Below, piece after piece: positions 26,107 to 34,397 of a stretch of 64,000 bases of DNA; the stretch's first letter is position 1, and every line of letters begins with the position of its first letter. Position numbers and translations under genes: made by a program. The DNA is taken from the NCBI GenBank assembly GCA_947383005.1, contig CANDBT010000011.1, positions 1 through 64,000 of the forward strand. Direction: 5' to 3'. The DNA is from an uncultured bacterium (GTDB taxonomy: Bacteria > Bacillota > Clostridia > Lachnospirales > Lachnospiraceae). The notes below the pieces were generated by a model. It ran no database searches, had not been told where the DNA came from, and saw only the letters and a list, made by a program, of their open reading frames with translations.

Positions 26107-26850
26107 ATGCTGACATTAGAAAACGTGTCCTTTGAAGTACAGGAGGAAAAAGGACAGAAGGAAATTATTCGGGATATGAACCTGACTATTGACGATCATA
26201 AGTTTATTGTGATTACAGGTCCAAATGGAGGCGGAAAATCTACTTTGGCAAAATTGATTGCCGGAATCGAGAAACCTACATCAGGAAAAATCTTTTTTGA
26301 AGGTACAGATATTACGGATATGGGTATTACCGAGCGGGCAAATTTGGGAATCAGTTTTGCATTTCAGCAACCGGTGCGATTTAAGGGAATACAGGTGCTG
26401 GATTTGATTCGGCTGGCTGCAAAGAAAAATTTGAGTGTGGCAGATGCATGTGAGTATTTGTCAGAAGTGGGCCTTTGTGCGAGAAATTATATCAAGAGGG
26501 AGGTCAATGCCAGTTTATCCGGAGGGGAACTGAAGAGGATTGAGATTGCTACGGTGCTGGCACGGAACACAAGGATGTCCGTTTTTGATGAGCCGGAGGC
26601 AGGAATTGATCTTTGGAGTTTTCAAAATCTGATTCAAGTGTTTGAGCGGATGCGGGAGAGTACGGCCGGGTCTATTTTGATCATTTCCCATCAGGAGCGG
26701 ATTTTAGCTATCGCCGACGAGATTGTGGTTATTGCCGATGGGCGGATAACCCGCCAGGGAACCAGGGAAGAAGTGCTGCCTTCTCTATTGGGAACGGCTT
26801 CGGCAGTAGATGCCTGCGGGAAATTTTATCAGGGAGGAAAAGGAAAATGA
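26107..26850 (+). CDS. SufC/SmsC-type Fe-S assembly ATPase
   Basis: A 247-residue soluble ABC ATPase of the SufC type. Walker A is TGPNGGGKSTLAKL, the Q-loop FAFQQPVRFKG, the signature LSGGELKRIEIATVLAR, and Walker B SVFDEPEAGIDLWS. It powers Fe-S cluster assembly with the SufBD-like partner, whose start overlaps its stop by four bases. Start 26107 follows GGAGG; the in-frame 26095 start is too close to that site. No sufS, sufU or sufE follows, which fits the minimal SmsCB arrangement. Confidence 0.9.
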   Translation: MLTLENVSFEVQEEKGQKEIIRDMNLTIDDHKFIVITGPNGGGKSTLAKLIAGIEKPTSGKIFFEGTDITDMGITERANLGISFAFQQPVRFKGIQVLDLIRLAAKKNLSVADACEYLSEVGLCARNYIKREVNASLSGGELKRIEIATVLARNTRMSVFDEPEAGIDLWSFQNLIQVFERMRESTAGSILIISHQERILAIADEIVVIADGRITRQGTREEVLPSLLGTASAVDACGKFYQGGKGK

Positions 26851-27767
26851 TCGACCAGATACAGCAAAGAATATTGGAAGAGGTAGCTGATCTTCATGAG
26901 GTGCCGGAGGGCGCTTATAATATTCGGACTAATGGCCAGATGGCCGGGAGGAATACGACAACAAATATCGACATTGTTTCCAAGATCGATGTCAGCGGTA
27001 TTGATATTCGGATAAAGCCGGGAACAAAGCATGAAAGTGTGCATATTCCGGTAGTATTAAGCCAAAGCGGTTTAAAAGAAATGGTTTATAATGATTTTTA
27101 TATCGGAGAAGACAGCGATATTGTGATTGTGGCCGGCTGCGGCATCCATAACTGTGGGGATCAGGATTCGGAACATGACGGAATTCATCGCTTTTATGTG
27201 GGGAAAAACGCTAAAGTCAAATATGTAGAGAAGCATTACGGGGAAGGCGACGGACATGGAAAGCGCATTTTGAATCCGGGCACCGAGGTTTACATGGAGG
27301 AAGGCAGCTTCATGGAAATGGAGATGGTTCAGATCAAGGGTGTGGATTCCACGGAAAGAAAAACCATTGCTCAGTTGGCGGAGGGAGCCAAGCTGATTGT
27401 TCGGGAGCGTTTGATGACTCACGGCAGCCAGCATGCGGTCAGCGATTATATCGTGGAATTGAACGGAGCTGGCGCCAGTGCGGATGTGGTATCTCGTTCC
27501 GTAGCCAAAGATGAATCTTATCAAAAATTCAATTCCCGCCTGGTGGGGAATGCTCCCTGCAGTGGTCACACAGAGTGTGATGCGATTATTATGGGAACGG
27601 CGAAAATTTTGGCTGTTCCCCAACTGGAAGCCAACAATATTGATTCGGCCTTGATCCACGAGGCAGCTATTGGTAAGATTGCCGGAGAGCAGATTATTAA
27701 GCTGATGACCTTGGGATTGACCGAGGAAGAGGCAGAAGAGCAGATAGTTAATGGATTTTTGAAGTAA
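26847..27767 (+). CDS. SufB/D-like Fe-S scaffold protein (SmsB type)
   Basis: A 306-residue SufBD-fold protein, far shorter than SufB (about 470), corresponding to the short SmsB form. The beta-helix core contains VYMEEGSFMEMEMVQIKG, and the conserved C-terminal segment is HTECDAIIMGTAKILAVPQL then ALIHEAAIGKIAGEQI. A Cys-rich loop AGCGIHNCGDQDSEHDG may take part in cluster binding. It is translationally coupled to the ATPase. Confidence 0.9.
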   Translation: MIDQIQQRILEEVADLHEVPEGAYNIRTNGQMAGRNTTTNIDIVSKIDVSGIDIRIKPGTKHESVHIPVVLSQSGLKEMVYNDFYIGEDSDIVIVAGCGIHNCGDQDSEHDGIHRFYVGKNAKVKYVEKHYGEGDGHGKRILNPGTEVYMEEGSFMEMEMVQIKGVDSTERKTIAQLAEGAKLIVRERLMTHGSQHAVSDYIVELNGAGASADVVSRSVAKDESYQKFNSRLVGNAPCSGHTECDAIIMGTAKILAVPQLEANNIDSALIHEAAIGKIAGEQIIKLMTLGLTEEEAEEQIVNGFLK

Positions 27768-28130
27768 CCCTTTTTCATTCATAGTGATGCCGAGAAAGTG
27801 GTATGGGGGGGTACTGTGAAAGTCCTGGACGGCAGCCATGACGAGAGCAAGCTCGCTTGTATCGAATCATGGCTGCCGTCCAGGCAAGCCGGTATGAGCC
27901 AAGTAAGGTGATAGCCTGAAGTGCGAATACTGGCGGCGATTGCGTAAAGGCAAAGCCGGAGTATTTGACTTTTATAGGGGGGTCGGTGCAACGCCAAAGG
28001 TCGCATGGAAGTTTACTGTGAAAGTCTCGAATCCTTTCTGTAAGTCTGCGCACTTGTTGCGCTGACCGTACAACGCGTCAGAATGCGTTTTTTGTATTCT
28101 GTGTGCATCCGCCGCAGCGAGTAGAAGGTG
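27768..28130. repeat. Repeat block after the Fe-S operon (R7 x2, R6, long hairpin)
   Basis: Two R7 copies (27791-27822, 27996-28025) flank a 17-bp perfect stem: CTGGACGGCAGCCATGA at 27825-27841 with its complement at 27867-27883. An R6 copy, GTCTGCGCACTTGTTGCGC then TGACCGTAC, is at 28042-28072. No credible gene; both minus-strand open frames here are read through repeats. Confidence 0.55.
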
Positions 28131-28231
28131 CTTCTGTAAAGTGCCAATTTGATATTAATTTCTAAATTATTCGAATAATTTTATACAATTTGAAAATTAA
28201 TAAAAAATATTAATTTTTTTAAAGAAAAGTA

Positions 28232-28260
28232 TTGACAAAACAAAGGGTATCTGTTATTAT
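28232..28260 (+). promoter_or_regulatory. Strong promoter of the intergenic RNA
   Basis: TTGACA at 28232-28237 and TATTAT at 28255-28260 are 17 bases apart, preceded by an AT-rich tract (28150-28230) that resembles an UP element. No CDS follows it on the plus strand. Confidence 0.85.
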
Positions 28261-28266
28261 AAGTAC

Positions 28267-28756
28267 AACAACACAGAGAAGAAAAACAAAAGAATGTGAC
28301 GGGAACATTCAAAGAGAGGTTTTTAAAATTTATGAAAGGAGGTACGGACCGCCGAAAACATAAGTCTCGTTCCTATTATCTACAGTGTGAAGAGATAATT
28401 GGGAACATAGGAAAACGAATCTGCCCAAGTAAGTGCCAAGATGAGTGAATATATCCAAATATGTTGTTGAAGAGTGGAATGCTGGTTTTGCTGTATGACG
28501 AGAAAGTATAGTGAGGACAGAAGGTTGCCACATCTGATAATACAGATAAAAAATGTGAATTGGAGGAGAGCCGGTTGGCAGGGTTGCTTGAAGGGCAGAG
28601 GGAATAACTTCATATAGAGCAACAAAAAGACAAAAAGCAGCGGTGAAGAGGGAAATTACCGTTGCCGATAAGAGAAAAGGAGGTACAGTCCAGTGGACAG
28701 CGTTCATTAGTGCCGGATATCAAGAGAGAATGAGCTTGATATCCGGTTTTGTTTTT
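28267..28756 (+). ncRNA. Probable ~490-nt structured non-coding RNA, unknown class
   Basis: A transcription unit without a credible CDS, from a strong promoter to a perfect terminator. Local stems are visible: GAATGT/ACATTC (28292-28310); GTTCC..ATTATCT with AGATAAT..GGGAAC (about 28369-28405); ATCTG/CAGAT (about 28532-28547); GCAGCGGT/ACCGTTGC with one wobble pair (28637-28665); GTCC/GGAC near 28690. The motif AAAGGAGGTAC followed by a G-rich/CC segment occurs near both ends (28335 and 28676). I see none of the landmarks of tmRNA, RNase P RNA, SRP RNA or riboswitches I know. Size and ornate folding recall large orphan RNA classes such as ROOL, but I cannot assign it. A 125-codon minus-strand frame overlaps it and lacks a ribosome site. 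Confidence 0.6.
28713..28756 (+). terminator. Terminator of the intergenic RNA
   Basis: CCGGATATCAAG (28713-28724) pairs perfectly with CTTGATATCCGG (28735-28746), followed by TTTTGTTTTT. Confidence 0.93.
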
Positions 28757-28785
28757 GTGGAATATCCGGAAAAATGCCCTCTGGA

Positions 28786-28860
28786 AAAATGCCCCATCGA
28801 CGCGGGCAATTTGAAATAGGCATATGTGGTTGCGTTCACAGCATTTTGCGAACAGTTACC
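28786..28860. repeat. Interspersed palindrome R3, diverged copy
   Basis: ATGCCCCATCG, GGCAATTTGAAATAGGC, GTTCACAG and GAACAGTTAC follow the order seen at 24648-24722. It lies between the RNA terminator and the convergent radical SAM gene. Confidence 0.5.
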
Positions 28861-28874
28861 TATATGTTTCACAT

Positions 28875-29831
28875 CTATAGGCCCTGCAAATCAAAGAGTG
28901 GGGTATATTCTTCTTTTGCACTGCTTCTTTTTTGCATAAAACCTTGCTCCAAGCCCAGTTCGAGGGCAGTTTTCACAACTTTTTCGTATTCATAAGAGGT
29001 TATTCGCCGGTTGATTTCGGGATGGATATTACTTTTATAACAGGGTGTGTATTGGCTTAGCAGGCTTAAATAAAACTGGTTTTGAGGCAGGTTTTCAGCT
29101 ATCCAGCGAAGCAGTTGCAGCGAATCATCTCTATGGCCGGGAAGAACTAAATGGCGGATGATGACTCCCTTTTTCATGAGAGAGACAGAATGGCCACCGG
29201 GGCTGGTTACGGATGAAAATTGAGGCGCGCCGGATTGGACAATCATCTGCGTGATTGCGCGGGAAGCTACGGAGAAATAATCCGATACGCCTGAATATTT
29301 AGAAGAAAGCGCTGAATCATAATATTTCAGATCAGGAAGCCAGATATCAATATAATCTTTTAATGCCTGGACGGTTTCTGTCCGTTCATAACCGCCGCAA
29401 TTGTATACAATAGGAATTTGCAGACGATGTCGGACTAAATCCAGGGCAGATAAAATTAGCGGCAGATAAGGAGTGGCAGTGACAAGATTGATATTGTGGG
29501 CGCCTTCTTCCTGCAAGCGCAAAAAAATATCGGACAGCCGTTGGATGGTCAGGGATTTGCCAAAATTTTCGTGACTGATGGGATAATTTTGGCAATAGCA
29601 GCAATGCAAAGTACAACCACTAAAGAATATGGCGCCGCTGCCGCAAAAACCGCTGATGCAAGGTTCTTCCCAGTAGTGTAATTGGGCTTTGGCGGCTCGG
29701 ACAGAAGTGCCGCATTGACAAAATCCGAGTGATTTTTTACGGTTGACACCGCAGCTATGAGGGCAGAGACGGCAACTAATGAAGGCATTTTCGGAGAGAA
29801 GTGGGGGGTGGAGAGGAAGAGATTTTTGCAT
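28875..29831 (-). CDS. Radical SAM protein, PflA-like (COG1313 type)
   Basis: A 318-residue radical SAM protein. The cluster motif is CTLHCCYCQN (CX3CX2C), preceded by a Cys-rich N-terminal region (CRLCPHSCGVNR, LGFCQCG) that may bind a second cluster, and followed by CGGYERTETVQAL. Proteins of this kind resemble pyruvate formate-lyase activating enzymes, but their substrates are mostly unknown. It stands alone, convergent to the non-coding RNA and divergent from aat. Confidence 0.85.
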   Translation of the reverse strand: MQKSLPLHPPLLSENAFISCRLCPHSCGVNRKKSLGFCQCGTSVRAAKAQLHYWEEPCISGFCGSGAIFFSGCTLHCCYCQNYPISHENFGKSLTIQRLSDIFLRLQEEGAHNINLVTATPYLPLILSALDLVRHRLQIPIVYNCGGYERTETVQALKDYIDIWLPDLKYYDSALSSKYSGVSDYFSVASRAITQMIVQSGAPQFSSVTSPGGHSVSLMKKGVIIRHLVLPGHRDDSLQLLRWIAENLPQNQFYLSLLSQYTPCYKSNIHPEINRRITSYEYEKVVKTALELGLEQGFMQKRSSAKEEYTPLFDLQGL

Positions 29832-30018
29832 TTGACAACTCCTTTGTTAAGCGTTGGTGGATAGACCGCAAAATTACAGATATAACTTGCCGGTTGGATT
29901 ATATCATGTTTTTTGTGCTCCTTCTACTGTAAAAAACAAAAAACCATGATATACTGGTCAAGAAGGTTGCTTTAAAGTAACAATTTAATCAGAGAATAAA
30001 AGAAAGGAGACACAGGTT

Positions 30019-30675
30019 ATGCCGGTTTTTCGTTTGAATCCAGAGGAAATCAGTTTTCCTGATCCGCAATTGGCAGAAGAGGAAGGGCTTTTGGCCGTTG
30101 GCGGTGATTTGAGCGTTGAACGGCTGTTGTTGGCGTATAGCAATGGGATTTTTCCTTGGTTCAATCCCGGTGAGGAGGTATTGTGGTGGTGTCCCCATAG
30201 GCGGTACCTGATTTTTCCGGATCAGATCCACATTTCCCATTCCATGAAAAAATATTGCAGAAAGCATCAAATTCAAATTCATTTAAACCGGGATTTTCAG
30301 GATACCATGCATCGATGCCGGATGAAACGGGAGGCACAGGAAGGCACCTGGATTGGCGATGAGATGGAGAAAGCGTATTTTGCCCTGTATCAGGCAGGAT
30401 TTTCGGTTAGTGCGGAGGCTTATACGGACGGGGAGCTGGCTGGCGGGCTTTATGGAGTATCAATAGGAAAATGCTTTTTTGGTGAAAGTATGTTCTCAGA
30501 CAAGGCAAACGGCTCTAAACTGGCGCTGATAGGTCTTTCGCAAATCCTGGAAAAAAGCGGTTTTTGTTTTATTGACTGTCAATTCCATACAGAGCATTTG
30601 GAGAGTATGGGCGGGCAGTATGTGGAGTGGAATGAATATTGGCGGCTTTTGCGTGGAGGAGTGGAGCTGTTTTAA
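30019..30675 (+). CDS. aat: Leucyl/phenylalanyl-tRNA-protein transferase
   Basis: A 218-residue transferase that adds Leu or Phe to N-terminal Arg or Lys for the N-degron pathway. Family hallmarks are FPDPQLAEEEGLLAVGGDLS, LLLAYSNGIFPWF, the WWCPHRRY segment, GLYGVSIGKCFFGESMFS and ALIGLSQIL. GAAAGGAG precedes the ATG. The gene is best known from Proteobacteria but also occurs in some Clostridia. It is followed within about 30 bases by the helicase gene. Confidence 0.95.
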   Translation: MPVFRLNPEEISFPDPQLAEEEGLLAVGGDLSVERLLLAYSNGIFPWFNPGEEVLWWCPHRRYLIFPDQIHISHSMKKYCRKHQIQIHLNRDFQDTMHRCRMKREAQEGTWIGDEMEKAYFALYQAGFSVSAEAYTDGELAGGLYGVSIGKCFFGESMFSDKANGSKLALIGLSQILEKSGFCFIDCQFHTEHLESMGGQYVEWNEYWRLLRGGVELF

Positions 30676-30706
30676 GAATGTAAGCAGTAATGGATTTTAT
30701 TCTATC

Positions 30707-33700
30707 ATGAGGAAGGAGAGTCCACTCAAAGAACAGATTTGCAAGATTACAGATAGGGTAGCATATCAGGTTAGGAGATATTTTGAGTGGCAGAATACTA
30801 TGTCTATCAATATCAGTGTAAGGCTGCCATGGCATATGGATGGGTGGAACGGCCATATTTGTTCAAACCCGGCTGCCAATGTGTACTGTGCCGGACGTCA
30901 TTCCTATCCGGGAGATATGATTGGCGGGAAGAAGGATTTGCAGACAGAAACGGAATTTGCCGGAATGCCTTGTTCGGCTTTGGATTCGCCTCCGCCTTGT
31001 GCTTTAAGCTGCAATGCTTTTGGCCAGGAAAATATGTATTGTTTGATTGATCCGCCAGTTTGGTTCAAAAGAGCAACGCCTAAACGGATAGAAATTCCGC
31101 CTTCGACGGTTTGTATATGGAATTATGAAGGGATGTATACGGATGAAGTGACCGATGCAGGGAAGGATAATCATAAGTATGATAATGACGGGCGTAAGGC
31201 CAATGCCGATAATTATTTTGCCCAGTTGACGGCAGGAGGCACTTTGCTTGTGTATTATGCGAATTATAGCAATCCCTTCAGTGATGATGAAGGACAGTGC
31301 TATGTGATTGTGGGGATTTCACGGTTGAAGGAGCCGCCGGGGGAAGCGCTTTTTTACGATGGGGTAACAGAAGAGGAGAAGAAATATTATGCAAACGGGC
31401 TGGTATGGCAGAGGACGCTGACGTCGGCATATCCTCAGGAGGGATTGCGTATTCCCTATGAGAAATACCGGGAAAAGCCGGAAATTTTGGAGAAGATCCT
31501 CTATAAACCGGATAATCCCCGTTTATTCAAATATGCAACCCGCCAGATTCCCGATGATGATATGGTCAATATTGTTGAGCGTTTTATTGGGATTGTGGAT
31601 GTTTTATCGGGGATTGACGATAAGACATGCAATTGGACAGCGAAGAAAGCATGGCTGATTGGGCTGTTTAACGAGCTTTGGAAGCAAAGGGGGGCATATC
31701 CGGGATTCCCGCAGGTGCTTCAGTACCTGGGACAGCCGGAACTGGCGGAGAGGTATCGGAAGGAAAGCAGAAAAGGAAAAAGCACGGAAGCATACCAGAC
31801 GATCAAAAAAGAGATTTTTGCGAACCCTGCAGTCAGCCGGGCAATCAAGCTTAAGGGGAGAGAACGGGCGGATTTGTTGTTTGAGCTGCTGCCAAGATTC
31901 AATTTAACCGTAAAACAGATTGAATCGTTGATGGATCAGGAGAGCAGCGCCAACGGGGTGACAGCATCGGGAAAAGAGATTTTGGAGAATCCTTATCTTC
32001 TCTGTGAACAGTACATAGGAGACGACGCGGATGATCAGATTAGTTTTTATCAGATTGATAATGGGGTGCTCCCTTCGCCCGAATATGGGGTTGAGCCGTT
32101 AGCGGCGGCGGATTCGGCATATCGGTTCAGGGCTTTATGTATCGAGGCGTTGAAATGGGATAACACCAACTCTTTTACGCCTTCGGAGCGTGTGCTCAAT
32201 CTGGTGGGCGACCGGATCCGCGTGATGCGGGATTGGCGGAAAAATACATTTACCGAAACGTATTTCGAGGTAGATGAGGAAATCCTTTCCGGCGGGATAA
32301 CCATGAAAACAGCCGGGGACGGGAAACGCTATCTCTACCTGAATGAAGTGGATGAGGACGAAAAGCTGGTAAGCCAAGTGCTGAAGCGGTTGGCGGACAG
32401 GCCAGAGATACGCTTGACCCAGCCGGTTACGGAAAAGCATTTTTATGAAGAGCTGTTTGAGGAACAGTCCCCGCTTTCCGGGGAGGAGGAATACCAGCAG
32501 GCAATCCGCGGGCAGGCTCAGGTGTGTGCCGGGCTGTTCAGAAAGAGCCTGTGTGTGATTTCCGGGGCGGCCGGGACGGGAAAAACGTCATTAATCAAGT
32601 CTTTGATCAAGCAGATAAAACGAACGGACGGCGAGGGGGCCATAATCCATTTATTGGCGCCTACAGGCAAGGCCGCCGAGCGCATCCGGGAAAAAGCCAG
32701 CTATCCGGCCAGCACGATCCATTCCCTTTTGGCTGCCAGCGGGTGGCTTGTAAACAATCATTGGTTCAGGCAAAGCGGCGGGAGTGTGATAAAGGACGTA
32801 AATACGGTTATCATAGACGAAGCTTCCATGGTAGATTTGCATCTTTTGGCCACTTTGTTCAGAGCGATAAAATGGAGTAATGTGAAGCGCCTGATCCTGG
32901 TGGGCGATCCTAACCAGATTCCGCCTATTGGCCGGGGAAAGGTATTTTCCGATACAATCGAGTGGCTCGGGGAAGAATATCCCCAGAACCTTGGCTGTCT
33001 TGCTTTTAATCTCCGGCAGATGAAAAACCGTGTGATGGGCACAGGGAATGGGATTGTCACTCTGGCTGATATTTTAGTGCAGGAAAAACTGGATAAAAGA
33101 GATATGGATAAAGCCTGCCAGGAAGAGATTCTCCGAAAGATTCAGGAGGGTGGAGCCGTTGATCAAGACCTCAAGGTCTATTATTGGAATAGCCAGGATG
33201 ATCTGGAAGCATCGATAAAGAAGGAACTGATTGCTGATTTCCATGCTTCCCCGGACGGGACAGATTTAGCTGCAAAATGGATAGACGTCTGCGATATTCC
33301 CGGCAGTTATAACAAAAATCCGTCCTGCTTCCAGATGCTTTCGCCTTTCCGGGGCGAAGAATACGGAACGGAAAACCTCAATAAAAGCTTACAGGCTTTG
33401 CTGAACGGATACAATGCCAGCCGTTGGCAAATCGACGGAATCGCGTTGTATGACAAGGTGATCCAGATAATCAACCGGACAAAAACCAAACCGATAAGCG
33501 GCTACAATTTTCATACAAGAAAGCCCGAAGCGGCAGAAATTTTTAACGGCGATATGGGTTTTGTATATCCTGATACGAGGGATAAACGTTCAAAAGAGCG
33601 ATTTGTAGTAAAGTTTAAAGGTAAAGAGCACCATGTGGTCAATTACGGAAAAAGCGAATACAAAGGAAGGACGTTCAATGAAAAGCCGCTGGACAATCTG

Positions 33701-34333
33701 GAGCTTGCGTATGCGATTTCTGTCCATAAAGCCCAAGGAAGCGAGTTTGACACGGTTTATCTGGTGCTGCCTAAGAAGAAGAGTATGACATTATCGATGG
33801 AGCTTCTCTATACTGCAGTTACCCGGGCACAGCAGAAGTTGGTTTTGTTTATAGAGGGCAATATTTCTACTATCCAAAGCCTGACCCGGCCTGAGCGTTC
33901 TGCCGTACGGCGTATCAATTCTTCCCTGTTCCGTTTTAAACCTCTTCCGCAGGAATTGTCTTACCTGCCGGGCTGGTATGAGGAATACCGGGTAATCGCT
34001 ACGCTGGAGGATTATTTTGTGCGTTCCAAATCGGAAGCGATGATTGCCAACGCGCTTCATGCCACGGACTTGGACTATTATTATGAAAAGCCGCTGTTCG
34101 CCCCGGATGGTTCGATGTATCTTCCTGATTTTACGGTTATCTTCCAGGGGGAAGAGTATTATTGGGAGCATCTTGGGATGCTGGATCAGCAAAAATACCG
34201 GGAGCGATGGGAGAAGAAAAAACGGTGGTATGAGAAGAATTTTCCAGGACGGCTGTTGGTTAGCCGGGAGGGGAACGATCTGAGCAAGCAGATTAAAGAA
34301 ATTTGCGTGGAGGTTTTTGGGGTGTATTTATAA
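30707..34333 (+). CDS. Large RecD-like superfamily 1 DNA helicase
   Basis: A 1208-residue ATP-dependent helicase. Walker A is GAAGTGKTSLIKSL at about 619, motif II IIDEASMVD at about 702, VGDPNQIPPIG (motif III) follows, and the C-terminal UvrD-like block has ISVHKAQGSEFDTVYL at about 1002 and YTAVTRAQQKL. The first 350 residues hold an unidentified N-terminal region beginning near SVRLPWHMDGWNGHICSNP, seen in stand-alone RecD-like proteins. The C-terminal 150 residues, with MIANALHATDL and GSMYLPDFTVIF, resemble a PD-(D/E)XK-like nuclease fold. ATG 30800 is an alternative start because the upstream 31 residues have no clear ribosome site. Confidence 0.82.
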   Translation: MRKESPLKEQICKITDRVAYQVRRYFEWQNTMSINISVRLPWHMDGWNGHICSNPAANVYCAGRHSYPGDMIGGKKDLQTETEFAGMPCSALDSPPPCALSCNAFGQENMYCLIDPPVWFKRATPKRIEIPPSTVCIWNYEGMYTDEVTDAGKDNHKYDNDGRKANADNYFAQLTAGGTLLVYYANYSNPFSDDEGQCYVIVGISRLKEPPGEALFYDGVTEEEKKYYANGLVWQRTLTSAYPQEGLRIPYEKYREKPEILEKILYKPDNPRLFKYATRQIPDDDMVNIVERFIGIVDVLSGIDDKTCNWTAKKAWLIGLFNELWKQRGAYPGFPQVLQYLGQPELAERYRKESRKGKSTEAYQTIKKEIFANPAVSRAIKLKGRERADLLFELLPRFNLTVKQIESLMDQESSANGVTASGKEILENPYLLCEQYIGDDADDQISFYQIDNGVLPSPEYGVEPLAAADSAYRFRALCIEALKWDNTNSFTPSERVLNLVGDRIRVMRDWRKNTFTETYFEVDEEILSGGITMKTAGDGKRYLYLNEVDEDEKLVSQVLKRLADRPEIRLTQPVTEKHFYEELFEEQSPLSGEEEYQQAIRGQAQVCAGLFRKSLCVISGAAGTGKTSLIKSLIKQIKRTDGEGAIIHLLAPTGKAAERIREKASYPASTIHSLLAASGWLVNNHWFRQSGGSVIKDVNTVIIDEASMVDLHLLATLFRAIKWSNVKRLILVGDPNQIPPIGRGKVFSDTIEWLGEEYPQNLGCLAFNLRQMKNRVMGTGNGIVTLADILVQEKLDKRDMDKACQEEILRKIQEGGAVDQDLKVYYWNSQDDLEASIKKELIADFHASPDGTDLAAKWIDVCDIPGSYNKNPSCFQMLSPFRGEEYGTENLNKSLQALLNGYNASRWQIDGIALYDKVIQIINRTKTKPISGYNFHTRKPEAAEIFNGDMGFVYPDTRDKRSKERFVVKFKGKEHHVVNYGKSEYKGRTFNEKPLDNLELAYAISVHKAQGSEFDTVYLVLPKKKSMTLSMELLYTAVTRAQQKLVLFIEGNISTIQSLTRPERSAVRRINSSLFRFKPLPQELSYLPGWYEEYRVIATLEDYFVRSKSEAMIANALHATDLDYYYEKPLFAPDGSMYLPDFTVIFQGEEYYWEHLGMLDQQKYRERWEKKKRWYEKNFPGRLLVSREGNDLSKQIKEICVEVFGVYL

Positions 34334-34397
34334 GCGGATATGAAAGTTCAGGTAATTGAGGAAGTTTCCGGCAGCGATCGGCATATGTACAGAGAAA

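Noticed and set aside
28330-28707. 125-codon open frame on the minus strand
   Set aside because: It has no ribosome site, lies entirely under the promoter-terminator RNA unit of the other strand, and its composition reflects that sequence.
28267-28756. tmRNA, RNase P RNA or SRP RNA identity for the intergenic RNA
   Set aside because: No tmRNA acceptor ends or tag frame, no RNase P P4 consensus and no SRP domain IV motif were seen.
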